A stretch of 64,000 nt of DNA from Ruminococcus sp. Marseille-P6503 (GTDB lineage Bacteria > Bacillota > Clostridia > Oscillospirales > Ruminococcaceae), in assembly GCF_900604945.1 (NCBI RefSeq), contig NZ_UWPB01000002.1:806001-870000 (forward strand), given 5' to 3'. Shown piece by piece: positions 16,811 to 24,560 of this stretch. The notes under the pieces were generated by a model. It did not search any database and had not been told where the DNA came from. It was given only the letters and a program-made list of their open reading frames with translations. The stretch's first letter is position 1. The number at the start of each line of letters is the position of its first letter. The translations under genes were made by a program, and so were the position numbers.

Positions 16811-17131
16811 TTATCCTCCTAAGTTATCAAAAGTTATTTGTCCTTCCAGCGGAGCGTTTTTATGCTCCTGTAAAGCATCGGCAGTGATTGAGCGTATCGT
16901 TCGCTCAGTAAGATTATATTTTGCCGATAAAAATTTGTAGTTGTATCCGTTAAAATCCCGGCGTATGCGTTCATCACGTGCAGATCTGACTACCGTATCC
17001 GCTTTTGCAATGTAGAGCGACAGACCGCCGTATCTTTTGACAAGCTTTGCGTATGCTTCAACGCCTATGCAGTCGCATATATCTCTCTGCTCCGGACTCA
17101 GATCTTCAACTATGATATCAAACTCCTGCAA
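16811..17131 (-). CDS. Mor-family transcription activator
   Basis: 106 residues from a TTG at 17131, chosen because AGAGAGGTGG lies just before it. The frame reaches an ATG at 17170 with no ribosome site. The pattern DLSPEQRDICDCIGVEAYAKLVKRYGGLSLYI, then IRRDFNGYNYKFLSAKYNLTERTIRSI, matches the Mor/C family: a dimerisation helix and a C-terminal HTH. In Mu, Mor turns on middle transcription. The gene sits between early and structural genes, as expected. Confidence 0.85.
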   Translation of the reverse strand: MQEFDIIVEDLSPEQRDICDCIGVEAYAKLVKRYGGLSLYIAKADTVVRSARDERIRRDFNGYNYKFLSAKYNLTERTIRSITADALQEHKNAPLEGQITFDNLGG

Positions 17132-17609
17132 CCTGTCCACCTCTCTTTTTGCGTTTTGCTGAATTAACATAACGCTTAAGGTATTCGATCAGATGAGAGC
17201 ACTGCTCCTGATCGACCCAGCGAAACGGCTCTTTTTTACTTGCCGTAACTCCAAGCGTCTTGTTGATTGCTCCTACCAGTCTGTTTCCGACATCCGCCTG
17301 AGATGGTTCAAGTTCTGCAAGCTGATAGCAGAGTCTCCAGCACAGCTTCTGCTGCTCCGATGTAGCCATACCCGGATTTGCGCTGCTCTTTTTTACCTTA
17401 TGCTTAGGATGATCAGGACAGCCAAAACGCATACGGTGTATAAGCTCAGCCTGCACAGCCCTGAAATCATCGTCATTAAGCTCTTTTATTGATGTTTTGC
17501 CTGTAACGCCGCAGACAACCTCGTGCAGCATATCGTCCCGATCTTTGCCTACAAGACCCAGACCCGCGCCCAGACCATATATACGCTTGATTTGTTCTTT
17601 CGACGCCAT
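17118..17609 (-). CDS. GemA/gp16-like protein (DUF1018)
   Basis: 163 residues. The start MASKEQIKRIYGLGAGLGLVGKDRDDMLHEVV, then VTGKTSIKELNDDDFRAVQAELIHRMRFGC, follows the gp16/DUF1018 pattern of transposable phages. The middle contains a linker with lysines and a segment SEQQKLCWRLCYQLAEL. In Mu, GemA affects host gene expression and replication. The gene overlaps the Mor-like gene by 14 bp. Confidence 0.82.
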   Translation of the reverse strand: MASKEQIKRIYGLGAGLGLVGKDRDDMLHEVVCGVTGKTSIKELNDDDFRAVQAELIHRMRFGCPDHPKHKVKKSSANPGMATSEQQKLCWRLCYQLAELEPSQADVGNRLVGAINKTLGVTASKKEPFRWVDQEQCSHLIEYLKRYVNSAKRKKRGGQVAGV

Positions 17610-17630
17610 AACCCTGACCTCCTTAAATTA

Positions 17631-18281
17631 TTACACCGAAGTGATAGTTATTTTAGGCGTTTCTTCTACCGTAACCGCTCCGTCTATCCATGTCAGAGCT
17701 TTTGCAATGTCTGCGTCCGATGTCGTACCGTTAAGCTCCATAAGCCGCATAAATTCTGTCCATGCTGCGATCTCTGCAGCCAGATATGCGTTTTTCTTTG
17801 CTTTGTCCTCATCCAGTCCGGCTATTTTGATTAGATTTTTTACATCCGTGTCAAAATTTTTGCCCTTAAGCTTTTTATGTAGAGCTTTTGCGGATTTATC
17901 GTCAAGCTGCAGGCTGCCGATCAGCTCCTCCAGAGATCCGCCGCGAACATAATCCTGCTTATGCAAAGCAATCAAAAGCCGTTTTGCCGCTGCTGACAGC
18001 TTGTATGTTGTTTCCTCTGTTACTACGTCAGCATACGCCTTGCCAAAAATATTGCGCAGGAAGCTAGGATACACCAGCTTGAGATTATCCGATCTGGTAG
18101 CCGTTACCGTATTGCCGCTGTCGTCAGCATAATAGACCGACTTATACTTAGTGTCCTCAAGATCGACAGTCATTTCCTTCAGCAGTTCCGCTTCTATGCT
18201 TTCAGCCTCTGATTTCAGCTCGGATATCTTTTCTTTTATTTGAATATATCGTGCAATTTTTCCGTTTGCATTATTCAGCAT
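17631..18281 (-). CDS. hypothetical phage early protein
   Basis: 216 residues from the ATG at 18281, preceded by GGAAGGAGACGG. An N-terminal coiled coil (QIKEKISELKSEAESIEAELLKEM) is followed by a beta segment and a helical C-terminus with KTITSV-like end. The position (after ATPase/transposase, before GemA) is where Mu-like phages encode Gam-type end-binding proteins, and length and coiled coil fit that loosely. I do not claim the family. Confidence 0.6.
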   Translation of the reverse strand: MLNNANGKIARYIQIKEKISELKSEAESIEAELLKEMTVDLEDTKYKSVYYADDSGNTVTATRSDNLKLVYPSFLRNIFGKAYADVVTEETTYKLSAAAKRLLIALHKQDYVRGGSLEELIGSLQLDDKSAKALHKKLKGKNFDTDVKNLIKIAGLDEDKAKKNAYLAAEIAAWTEFMRLMELNGTTSDADIAKALTWIDGAVTVEETPKITITSV

Positions 18282-18552
18282 TCTTTTCCGTCTCCTTCCC
18301 TGCAAGTTTTTGACTAATTTCTGCGGCTATTGCCGCTGCGCAGCTGCAGCATATCTCATCTTGACGTATTTTTAATACATCTTCGACGCTGCCGCAATAA
18401 CGGCAGACGGGAACGTGCTTGCGTATCAGGATACCGTCGTCACGCTCGATCAGATCTACAGCCATGCCGCCGCCAAACCCAGCCGACAATCTCAAGTCTT
18501 TTGGTATTGTGACTGCCGCTTTGCTGGTAAGCTTTTTGTGTTTGATCATCAT
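18271..18552 (-). CDS. AbrB/SpoVT-type DNA-binding protein fused to a zinc ribbon
   Basis: 93 residues. Residues 1-45 form a swapped-hairpin AbrB/MazE-type domain (KHKKLTSKAAVTIPKDLR, then GGMAVDLIERDDGILIRK). Residues 50-73 carry CRYCGS...CCSC, a small zinc-binding ribbon. The fusion suggests a transcription factor with an extra nucleic-acid or protein contact. The ATG follows GGAGGTATAAATA. It overlaps the next gene by 11 bp. Family of the first domain is fairly sure. Confidence 0.75.
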   Translation of the reverse strand: MMIKHKKLTSKAAVTIPKDLRLSAGFGGGMAVDLIERDDGILIRKHVPVCRYCGSVEDVLKIRQDEICCSCAAAIAAEISQKLAGKETEKNAE

Positions 18553-18626
18553 TATTTATACCTCCTATCATATTACTGTGCTCTGCTTTTTGCACGCGGA
18601 CTTGCAACCGCCGTAGGTAGCATTAC

Positions 18627-18645
18627 AAAGGGGCAAACGCCCCCT
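18627..18645 (-). terminator. weak hairpin terminator
   Basis: GGGGGC-GTTT-GCCCC immediately after the stop of the gene at 18644-18874, followed by TTTGT on the minus strand. Small and with a short T run; it may only attenuate early transcription. Confidence 0.4.
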
Positions 18646-18874
18646 ATTCAATTATTCCAAATTGGACTCCAAGACGGACAACAGCGTCGACAAAGTCTAT
18701 AATTTCTCCGTTTTTAGTGTTCAAAAACTCAAAAGTAAAGTTAATTGTGTTATCATTCAACACTTCTGACATCTTAGTCAATACGCCTTTTTCAATTTGT
18801 TCTGTGCTCCCGTCATCATATACTGCTATTATTTTTTTCAATTTTTTATCTAGTGTGTTTACGGCTGTATTCAT
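18644..18874 (-). CDS. hypothetical phage early protein
   Basis: 76 residues, beginning MNTAVNTLDKKLKKIIAVYDDG. A small alpha/beta pattern with a C-terminal hydrophobic strand (VVRLGVQFGIIE). Starts one base after the upstream gene ends. No family recognised. It is part of the tight chain of short early genes. Confidence 0.55.
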   Translation of the reverse strand: MNTAVNTLDKKLKKIIAVYDDGSTEQIEKGVLTKMSEVLNDNTINFTFEFLNTKNGEIIDFVDAVVRLGVQFGIIE

Positions 18875-19125
18875 TATTCTGCCTCCTTAGTCATATCCCG
18901 TACCTTTGTTATAATCCTTGTAGATATATGTTTTATATCAGCCTCCGGCACTTCAAGCTGCAGTGCAATCTCCGCTTTTGCATGAGCAACGACGCCAACG
19001 GCAAACTCATCTAATGTATACACGTCATCGTCAATACATACACTTGTTTTTACATATCCAAGTGCCAACTCTACTTTTTGCTGCGTAAAATCAGTCCTTT
19101 CTAAATATTTTTTGCTTATTGGCAA
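18874..19125 (-). CDS. hypothetical phage early protein
   Basis: 83 residues. The frame begins at a TTG (19125) without a good ribosome site; an internal TTG at about 19074 is an alternative. The region upstream instead offers GGAGGAAAATA before a GTG that encodes a 17-residue basic peptide (MKHAKKLANKQKIFRKD) ending just inside this gene. The protein is helical near LDEFAVGVVAHAKAEIALQ. Function unknown; start uncertain. Confidence 0.5.
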   Translation of the reverse strand: MPISKKYLERTDFTQQKVELALGYVKTSVCIDDDVYTLDEFAVGVVAHAKAEIALQLEVPEADIKHISTRIITKVRDMTKEAE

Positions 19126-19143
19126 GCTTTTTAGCGTGTTTCA

Positions 19144-19293
19144 CTATTTTCCTCCGTACAAAAAAATATATATAACTATAAAAATAACGGTAGCTATACC
19201 TGATATCAGCCGGCAAATGACTTCCGAAGAAGAATCTTCTGTAATAAACATCCAAAATGTTAGAATGATTGCAAACCATAAAAAGACTTTCAT
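19144..19293 (-). CDS. small membrane protein (49 aa)
   Basis: Start ATG at 19293 behind GAGGTGATCAG, overlapping the end of the DUF3850-like gene. The product MKVFLWFAIILTFWMFITED... has two hydrophobic segments (2-17 and 33-46) around a short polar loop, ending GGK. Typical of small early phage membrane proteins, possibly for superinfection exclusion. Role not known. Confidence 0.55.
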   Translation of the reverse strand: MKVFLWFAIILTFWMFITEDSSSEVICRLISGIATVIFIVIYIFLYGGK

Positions 19294-19553
19294 CTGATCA
19301 CCTCAATTGCCATAATACAGTGTCCCGGCTTGCATAGCTGCTCGTCGCGCAGGACATAAGTCACATTTACTTTCAGCTTGCGTCCGGTAAATTTTTCGCC
19401 GTCAAACTCCATGAGCAGCAATTTATCGTTGACGTTAAATTTTGATTTATCCTCAATTCTTACCTCAAAGGTTTTACGTCCCGAAAGCACATCGTTAAAG
19501 AATTTAGGCAGTATTTTAAGTTCATGTGTCACATAATATACATCATTGCTCAT
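19290..19553 (-). CDS. DUF3850/ASCH-like small protein
   Basis: 87 residues that follow the DUF3850 pattern: THELKILPKFFNDVLSGRKTFEVRIED at the start, VNDKLLLMEFDGEKFTGR, and VTYVLRDEQLCKPGHCIMAIE at the end. This is related to ASCH domains, thought to bind RNA or modified nucleotides. Common in phages as a single domain. It starts 2 bp after the ATPase gene ends. Confidence 0.8.
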   Translation of the reverse strand: MSNDVYYVTHELKILPKFFNDVLSGRKTFEVRIEDKSKFNVNDKLLLMEFDGEKFTGRKLKVNVTYVLRDEQLCKPGHCIMAIEVIR

Positions 19554-19555
19554 AT

Positions 19556-20470
19556 TTACACCTCCAGTTCCATAAATTTAGCCATTGCTACAAGTCCCTT
19601 GTGGGTAGTATTCTGATTATCGTAAGCGTTTGAGTACAGATTTACCGCACCTCGCACAGCCTGTGAGCTATGAGCGATTTTAAGCAAAAACTCCAGCTCA
19701 GGCTCATGTCCGATCAGCGCCGGAAAGAGCAGCTCAATGTCGTGCTTTGTGATTTGTTTTACTGTGAATACCTTAGTTTGCTTTGTGCGGTTGCGTATCT
19801 GCGCAAACTCGGCTTTCTGCTTGCCTCCCAGACGTGATACGGTTTCCTGATTGCCTACAAAGCATATACCCAGCGTTTGTTTTTTTGCGTCAAAGTAGTC
19901 TGAAAAACTTCTGAGCGTCTCGATCGTTCGTATCCCAAGATGCTGAGCCTCGTCTATAACTATCACCATACCGTCCGACAGTTTAGCCGCTATAGAAAGC
20001 CACAGCTCGTCCAAACTTGCTGCAGACACGTTAAGACTGCCTCCAAGCAGCTTAAGCACGGATTTTGGAGACTTGATACACGGGTTAGCCGATATGTATA
20101 TGCAGTTATTGGAATGTTCTTTAGCAAACTGCTTTGCCGCCTGCGTTTTGCCAACTCCGGCGTCGCCGCAGGCAATTGCAAGACCGCCTTTGAGCTGACA
20201 GTTACGGATCGTTTCATATACGTTGCTGGAAATTGAAGTCTTCACATAGTCATTCTTGCTGTACGCCTCCGAAGCCTCCTCTTTTGTTTTAAAGTAGTCT
20301 ATAAGCCTGTTAAGCTGCTTGTCTACATTGCCTCGGTATTTTCCTCCTTTTATAGCTGAAATAGTCGCCGCGGATATACCGATCTGTTCTCCTGCTTTAT
20401 TCGCGCTGCCGGTCAGCTGCGCAAGCTCGTCAAATCTTTTAAGAGCCCATTCCTGTTCGCTTGTAAACAT
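19556..20470 (-). CDS. MuB-like AAA ATPase, transposition target selector
   Basis: 304 residues. The N-terminal part holds an HTH (GSANKAGEQIGISAATISAIKGGKY, about 21-45). The AAA part has Walker A GDAGVGKT (102-109), Walker B VIVIDEAQ (169-176) and a sensor-like GICFVGNQET. MuB binds DNA, picks target sites and activates MuA; this combination of HTH and AAA is characteristic. It starts 1 bp after the transposase gene stops, the same order as Mu A-B. Confidence 0.92.
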   Translation of the reverse strand: MFTSEQEWALKRFDELAQLTGSANKAGEQIGISAATISAIKGGKYRGNVDKQLNRLIDYFKTKEEASEAYSKNDYVKTSISSNVYETIRNCQLKGGLAIACGDAGVGKTQAAKQFAKEHSNNCIYISANPCIKSPKSVLKLLGGSLNVSAASLDELWLSIAAKLSDGMVIVIDEAQHLGIRTIETLRSFSDYFDAKKQTLGICFVGNQETVSRLGGKQKAEFAQIRNRTKQTKVFTVKQITKHDIELLFPALIGHEPELEFLLKIAHSSQAVRGAVNLYSNAYDNQNTTHKGLVAMAKFMELEV

Positions 20471-20471
20471 A

Positions 20472-22445
20472 TTACTCCTCTTTTCGTTTTTCTATATTCC
20501 TGTTGATTTTCGCAAGATCAATAATTACGTCCTCGCCGGAAGCTATCGGAAGCTGCTCAGACTCTTCGTCGGCACGGACAACCACAATATTGTTCGGCAT
20601 AACGATCTTAAATTTTTCCTTACAGTTTGCGGCTTTTAGCGCGGCTGCGGCATACAGATCAAGCTTCTGAGCATTGCTCATGCCGTCTGTAATTGCTTTT
20701 GCTTCTGCCTTGATAAATTTCTGCGTTCTGCGCTGCAGAGCCATAGCGTCCGCTATTTCGTCCTTGCTGTCAGTAATGTATTCGATCAGCAGCTTGTCCG
20801 CGCAAGCCCATGTCCACAAATATCTGTCCTGAGCGTCGTATATTCTTACACTGCGCAGATCAGCCGGATCATAGCGTACATATACCTCCTCGCCCAAATG
20901 CTTATATGTAGCGTCGTCCATATACCACAGCTTTTCTCCGGCAACCTCAACAAACACACCGTTGCGTTTGATTTTCTGCATCCTAGTAGAGCGCATAAGC
21001 ATAAGATTGAGATCCGACTCAGCGGCTTTGCGTATTCCCACAGCCTTTATGTCCTTGTTCCAGACATCGATCCGGCTCATGCCTTTGTATTGTGCTTCTG
21101 AACCGCCGTACTCCTGTACGTTAAAATCGTAATCTATCCAGTTTTCAATAAACTCCCTGATCTCAAAATCGCATGGTATTTTGCCTTCTTTAATTCTGCG
21201 TTTAAGACTTTCAGGTCGCTGAAGAATAGTACCGCCGCAGTAGCCTTCAAACATACGCGCAAACTGCATAGTAACCGTGCTAAATGTGCGCTCGATCGGT
21301 TTTGCCTTAGCGTTACGCACAATAGCGTTATGCATATCAATGCCCAACCGCTGCAATATTGTAGGCGGCTCTGTTTTTTCAGGGTCTGATTTACGAGTCC
21401 TATGCCCTTTGCCTCCGATGTCATGAACCAAAAATTCACGACCGTTATCAAAATACACTGATTTTGGTATACCGAAGCGTTTGATACCGTGCCTTAGAGC
21501 AATAAGCGTTGACTGTGACGACGGTGAGTCTGTAACGTTCCAGCCGACCAGCACTCCGCTTTTGGCGTCCAGAAATGCTGTCAGATAAAGCCTGTGTATC
21601 ATGCCGTTATCTTCGTCATAAGACTGTATGTCAAACGTGTGATTGTCTGCGATCCAGACGTCGTTAGCGTGGAGCTTGTCATACATCCTGCTGATATACG
21701 GCAGGCATTTATCTTTCATTGCTTTATCGCCGTCCCGCATATATATCCTGACCGCAAGAGGTATATCCGTTTCAATATGCCGCCGGAAACTGCGTTCCGA
21801 CGGAAAGCTTGCCACCATATCCGGGTAATACTCCTTAGCGCATTCAAGCGTCAGGCTGTAACAGCGTGAGACAGTCGGTTTATTTTCAGATAAATACAAA
21901 TAGCAAAACTGATCCCACAGCTCAGGGGCTATTTTGCTTTTGCCCTTATTCCATCCGCCCCGGTTATCTACAAGACCCTCAAGCCGGTTATCCTTAAGCG
22001 CGGCGTATTTGCTGTACAATATGCCGAGCGATATATCCATATCCGGATGTTCAAGCTTACACTTGCTTATATACAGCTTATCGACCTCTGCCTTTCTGCC
22101 CGGATACTCGTTCCTATAGCTTTGCCAATCGTCGAGTATAGATTTCCACAATGTTATCTGTTCACGCTCTTCCTGACTAAAGCTTTCAAACGACCTTAAA
22201 CCGGCTTTTTTATCCTGTTTTAATGCTGTTTTAACAGGCTCTGCACCCGCCTTGCCCCTCAGCTGTGTATAGTATTTTGTCTGCAGGCTTTCCGGAAGTG
22301 CAGTTACAGGGATCATGTAACGAGGACGGTTTTTATCGTTAAATTCAATATTGCACTGCAACTTTCCCTCTTTGCATATTTTCTTTATATATTGTATACT
22401 GCATCCTTTAAGCTCTGCGGCTGTTTTGACCGTTATATAATCCAA
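20472..22445 (-). CDS. MuA-type DDE transposase
   Basis: 657 residues, close to MuA (663). An N-terminal HTH (VKTAAELKGCSIQYIKKICKEGKL) resembles the MuA site-binding domain. The core shows D267 (WIADNHTF), D333 (YFDNGREF) and E385 (KPIERTF), the same spacing as Mu D269-D336-E392. The C-terminal part would contact the MuB-like ATPase. It catalyses integration and replicative transposition. Start is the ATG just after a strong ribosome site; the early promoter at 23564-23592 probably drives it. Confidence 0.95.
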   Translation of the reverse strand: MDYITVKTAAELKGCSIQYIKKICKEGKLQCNIEFNDKNRPRYMIPVTALPESLQTKYYTQLRGKAGAEPVKTALKQDKKAGLRSFESFSQEEREQITLWKSILDDWQSYRNEYPGRKAEVDKLYISKCKLEHPDMDISLGILYSKYAALKDNRLEGLVDNRGGWNKGKSKIAPELWDQFCYLYLSENKPTVSRCYSLTLECAKEYYPDMVASFPSERSFRRHIETDIPLAVRIYMRDGDKAMKDKCLPYISRMYDKLHANDVWIADNHTFDIQSYDEDNGMIHRLYLTAFLDAKSGVLVGWNVTDSPSSQSTLIALRHGIKRFGIPKSVYFDNGREFLVHDIGGKGHRTRKSDPEKTEPPTILQRLGIDMHNAIVRNAKAKPIERTFSTVTMQFARMFEGYCGGTILQRPESLKRRIKEGKIPCDFEIREFIENWIDYDFNVQEYGGSEAQYKGMSRIDVWNKDIKAVGIRKAAESDLNLMLMRSTRMQKIKRNGVFVEVAGEKLWYMDDATYKHLGEEVYVRYDPADLRSVRIYDAQDRYLWTWACADKLLIEYITDSKDEIADAMALQRRTQKFIKAEAKAITDGMSNAQKLDLYAAAALKAANCKEKFKIVMPNNIVVVRADEESEQLPIASGEDVIIDLAKINRNIEKRKEE

Positions 22446-22496
22446 GTCAACACCTCCCTAAAAAAGGACTTGACAATTTCCATTTTCTCTGATATA

Positions 22497-22700
22497 CTAA
22501 CTATCAGAGTCAGAACGGTTGTTTACAAGGGCAAACAGAAACTCTTCTGTTTCTGTGAGAACGGAAAGAATGGTCGCTATATTCTTTCTCAGCTGTTCTG
22601 GCTCTATTTTTATGTCCTCAAGACAGCTTGACTGAGCCAGAAGCCTTGCCTGTCCCACCGCGTGGGCAAGTATCTGAGTTTCAAATTCTTTGTATTTCAT
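22497..22700 (-). CDS. small hypothetical early protein
   Basis: 67 residues from the ATG at 22700, preceded by CAGGAGGTGAAACCA; the longer frame starts in non-coding sequence. Helical and acidic, with two repeated leucine patterns (ARLLAQSSCLEDIKIEPEQL). It lies between the Cro-like protein and the transposase. No family recognised. Confidence 0.55.
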   Translation of the reverse strand: MKYKEFETQILAHAVGQARLLAQSSCLEDIKIEPEQLRKNIATILSVLTETEEFLFALVNNRSDSDS

Positions 22701-22782
22701 TGGTTTCACCTCCTGTTGGTCTGCCATCGTCAGCGTTGGGAGACCGTCCCCAACGGACAGCAAGCTATGCTTGCTGTTTCGG

Positions 22783-22986
22783 CTATCCTACTTTGCGACC
22801 TACAAGCTCATCCATTGAAAAACCGAGCGCCTTTGTCAATCTGTCAGCAAGTCCAAGGCTAGGTACTTTGTATCCTGATTCGATATGAGATATCATTGAT
22901 GCTGATGTTCCTGCAAGCTTTGCCAGTTCTTTGCCTGTCATATGTGCTTCAAGTCTTTTTTTCTTTAGAATCTCGCCTATTGTCAT
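22783..22986 (-). CDS. Cro/CI-type HTH regulator (Ner-like position)
   Basis: 67 residues from the ATG at 22986 behind AAAGGAGGACTGGACA. It is a complete HTH_3 domain (GEILKKKRLEAHMTGKELAKLAGTSASMISHIESGYKVPSLGLADRLTKALG). It lies a few genes into the early operon, the place of ner in Mu, which represses early and repressor promoters. A role in the switch with the repressor at 23643 is likely by analogy. Confidence 0.82.
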   Translation of the reverse strand: MTIGEILKKKRLEAHMTGKELAKLAGTSASMISHIESGYKVPSLGLADRLTKALGFSMDELVGRKVG

Positions 22987-23200
22987 TGTCCAGTCCTCCT
23001 TTAACCTCAAAATTCAAGACTGTGTGCCTGTTATCAAGCACATATCTTAACGCCATATTTTCACGACGGAGCTTTTGCTCCGTTTTTTCATGCCTCTTTT
23101 CAGCGTCCGCCTCTGCAATTACCCTGACGCTGTCGTACATTGCCGCCAGAGCGGCTAGAAATATAACGGACAGGATCACTGTTAGTATTATATATGACAT
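22949..23200 (-). CDS. small membrane coiled-coil protein
   Basis: 83 residues. One membrane segment (about 2-20, SYIILTVILSVIFLAALAAMY) followed by a charged coiled coil (EADAEKRHEKTEQKLRREN). It overlaps the HTH gene by 38 bp. Phage membrane proteins of this shape are often linked to superinfection exclusion, but nothing here shows it. Confidence 0.5.
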   Translation of the reverse strand: MSYIILTVILSVIFLAALAAMYDSVRVIAEADAEKRHEKTEQKLRRENMALRYVLDNRHTVLNFEVKGGLDNDNRRDSKEKKT

Positions 23201-23209
23201 TCGTACCTC

Positions 23210-23449
23210 CTATTTGTAAGCCATAAATTTTACAACGTCCAGAATCATTGCCATCAAACTGTCTGCTGTAACGTCAATTTGATATTTGCAGCAGTTTTCC
23301 ATTGTTATCTCTACGATTTCTAGCGTATCGATCTTAATGTATTTACAGTTTGCAATATCCTTATTTGCTGCTTTTAATACTGAAAACAATTCATTTTCCA
23401 CAAACTTGTGCTTTTCCGTTCCGATTGTTGATTTTGATAGATTATTCAT
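23210..23449 (-). CDS. hypothetical first early protein
   Basis: 79 residues, first substantial gene after the early promoter. The ATG at 23449 follows CAGGAGGTATACAT. A small alpha/beta protein (KYIKIDTLEIVEITMENCCKYQIDVTADSLM). No family recognised. A 15-codon reading frame overlaps its start. Confidence 0.55.
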   Translation of the reverse strand: MNNLSKSTIGTEKHKFVENELFSVLKAANKDIANCKYIKIDTLEIVEITMENCCKYQIDVTADSLMAMILDVVKFMAYK

Positions 23450-23489
23450 ATGTATACCTCCTGTTGCTGAAAACTTTTAAATCGTTCAC
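23442..23489 (-). CDS. possible 15-residue leader peptide
   Basis: AAAAGGAGTGATATTTT precedes a GTG (23489), opening a frame MNDLKVFSNRRYTYE that covers the next gene's ribosome site and stops at its second codon. Translation could control access to that ribosome site. Too short to be sure of; reported for the good ribosome site. Confidence 0.3.
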   Translation of the reverse strand: MNDLKVFSNRRYTYE

Positions 23490-23509
23490 AAAATATCACT
23501 CCTTTTAAG

Positions 23510-23538
23510 TTGACTATTAGTAAATTTTCTGATATTAT
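23510..23538 (+). promoter_or_regulatory. repressor promoter
   Basis: TTGACT (23510-23515), 17 bp, TATTAT (23533-23538) on the plus strand. It reads to the repressor at 23643, with transcription starting near 23545. It faces the early promoter at 23564-23592. Confidence 0.75.
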
Positions 23539-23567
23539 TACATCATAAGATATACTATAGTAAATTA
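23513..23567. repeat. two direct repeats, candidate repressor operators
   Basis: ACTATTAGTAAATT (23513-23526) and ACTATAGTAAATTA (23554-23567) are alike, 41 bp apart. One lies between the -35 and -10 of the repressor promoter, the other over the -10 and start of the early promoter. Binding at either would block one promoter, so they are good operator candidates for the repressor or the Ner-like protein. Confidence 0.5.
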
Positions 23568-23592
23568 TAATCCCTATTTGCGGATTTGTCAA
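23564..23592 (-). promoter_or_regulatory. phage early promoter
   Basis: On the minus strand TTGACA (23592-23587), exactly 17 bp, TATAAT (23569-23564): a full sigma-70/sigma-A consensus. It drives the early genes including the transposase. The start near 23557 lies inside the opposing promoter region. Confidence 0.85.
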
Positions 23593-23642
23593 TACAAAAT
23601 ATTCGTTTTTAGGGATTTCGCCAAAAAGGACGGGATTTTCTT

Positions 23643-24350
23643 ATGCATATTAGCCAAATTATAAAAGACTTACTTACAAGCAAAAAGTTAACTCAAAGGG
23701 CTATGTCCACCTATTTAGGTGTAGCAACCTCCACTATTAATAATTGGCTCAAATTAGACAGGAGTATTCCTGCAGAATATATAATCCCTATCTGCGAATT
23801 TTTAGACGTTACTCCTGAAAAACTATTAACTGGCAAAGAAAAAAGCCCATCTACGATCAATCTGACCGCTGATGAGCAGGAGCTTCTTACATATTATAAT
23901 ATGCTTAACGATATTGGCAAAGGTATAGTGATCGGCAGAGCAGAGCAACTTGCTGAAACAGCTAAAAAGCCATTAAAAGAGCCTAAAAATAATCTTTTTA
24001 TAGAGTATTACGACTTACCCGTCAGTGCCGGCACAGGAATCTACTTAGACCATGACGCCAAAAACATGATTGAGGTTGAGGAAACGCCGCTGACCGCAGA
24101 AGCCAATTTCGCGCTGCGAGTTGCCGGAGACAGCATGAAACCTCTTTACAATGACGGCGATACTATACTTATTAAGTCTCAGCCTTTTGTTAATGATGGC
24201 GAGATAGGCGTTTTTATCGTCAACGGAGAAGGCTATGTTAAAAAATTCGGCGGTAACTGCCTTATTTCTATTAATCCGGAATATAAAGATATTAAACTCA
24301 ATGATTATGATCAAGTTTACTGCAAGGGTAAGGTTATAGGTGTGCTGTAA
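23643..24350 (+). CDS. phage repressor with S24 (LexA/CI-type) peptidase domain
   Basis: 235 residues. An N-terminal HTH (LTQRAMSTYLGVATSTINNWL, about 17-37) is followed by a linker and an S24 autoprotease domain. The proposed cut site is Ala129-Gly130 (PVSAG); Ser164 (GDSM) and Lys200 (GYVKKF) are the catalytic pair. RecA-stimulated self-cleavage would induce the phage during DNA damage. It is divergent from the early operon and reads toward the phage end. Mu's own repressor uses another fold, so SOS induction here is a difference from Mu. Confidence 0.9.
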   Translation: MHISQIIKDLLTSKKLTQRAMSTYLGVATSTINNWLKLDRSIPAEYIIPICEFLDVTPEKLLTGKEKSPSTINLTADEQELLTYYNMLNDIGKGIVIGRAEQLAETAKKPLKEPKNNLFIEYYDLPVSAGTGIYLDHDAKNMIEVEETPLTAEANFALRVAGDSMKPLYNDGDTILIKSQPFVNDGEIGVFIVNGEGYVKKFGGNCLISINPEYKDIKLNDYDQVYCKGKVIGVL

Positions 24351-24355
24351 ATTTC

Positions 24356-24379
24356 TTAATGGCAACAAGTTGCCATTAA
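24356..24379. repeat. perfect 24-bp palindrome after the repressor gene
   Basis: TTAATGGCAAC-AA-GTTGCCATTAA, 11-bp arms, six bases after the repressor stop. A half-related copy (GGTTGCCTAGTTGCC) follows at 24389-24404. It may be a protein-binding site or a 3' hairpin of the repressor mRNA. No T run follows. Confidence 0.5.
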
Positions 24380-24459
24380 AATTAAAAATGGTTGCCTAGT
24401 TGCCATATAAAAATTGGTTAATATACAAGATCATTTGACCTTAAAATACAGTATAAATA

Positions 24460-24560
24460 AAAACGCTGTTTTAAACTTAAAACGGCGTTTTTGCGCAGTT
24501 TAAACGATATTTTAAAACGTTTTTCAATTATTAAAACGCTTTAAAACACCTAAATTTAAA
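24460..24560. repeat. cluster of CGTTTTAAA-type motifs near phage end
   Basis: Within 100 bp the motif GTTTTAAA/TTTAAAAC occurs about six times in both orientations, flanked by CG (for example CGCTGTTTTAA and TTAAAACGGCG back to back). Similar words cluster at 14590-14656. They may be binding sites for the repressor, Ner-like protein or host factors. AT-rich composition makes chance a risk. Confidence 0.35.

Noticed and set aside
19091-19279. 62-codon frame between the DUF3850-like gene and the next early gene
   Set aside because: It runs in another frame over the small membrane protein at 19144-19293, which has the better start and hydrophobic pattern. Only its last 17 codons have a ribosome site.
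14545-24560. CRISPR-like or diversity-generating repeat arrays
   Set aside because: I looked for regular repeats with unique spacers and for template/variable repeat pairs with a reverse transcriptase; none are present in the window.
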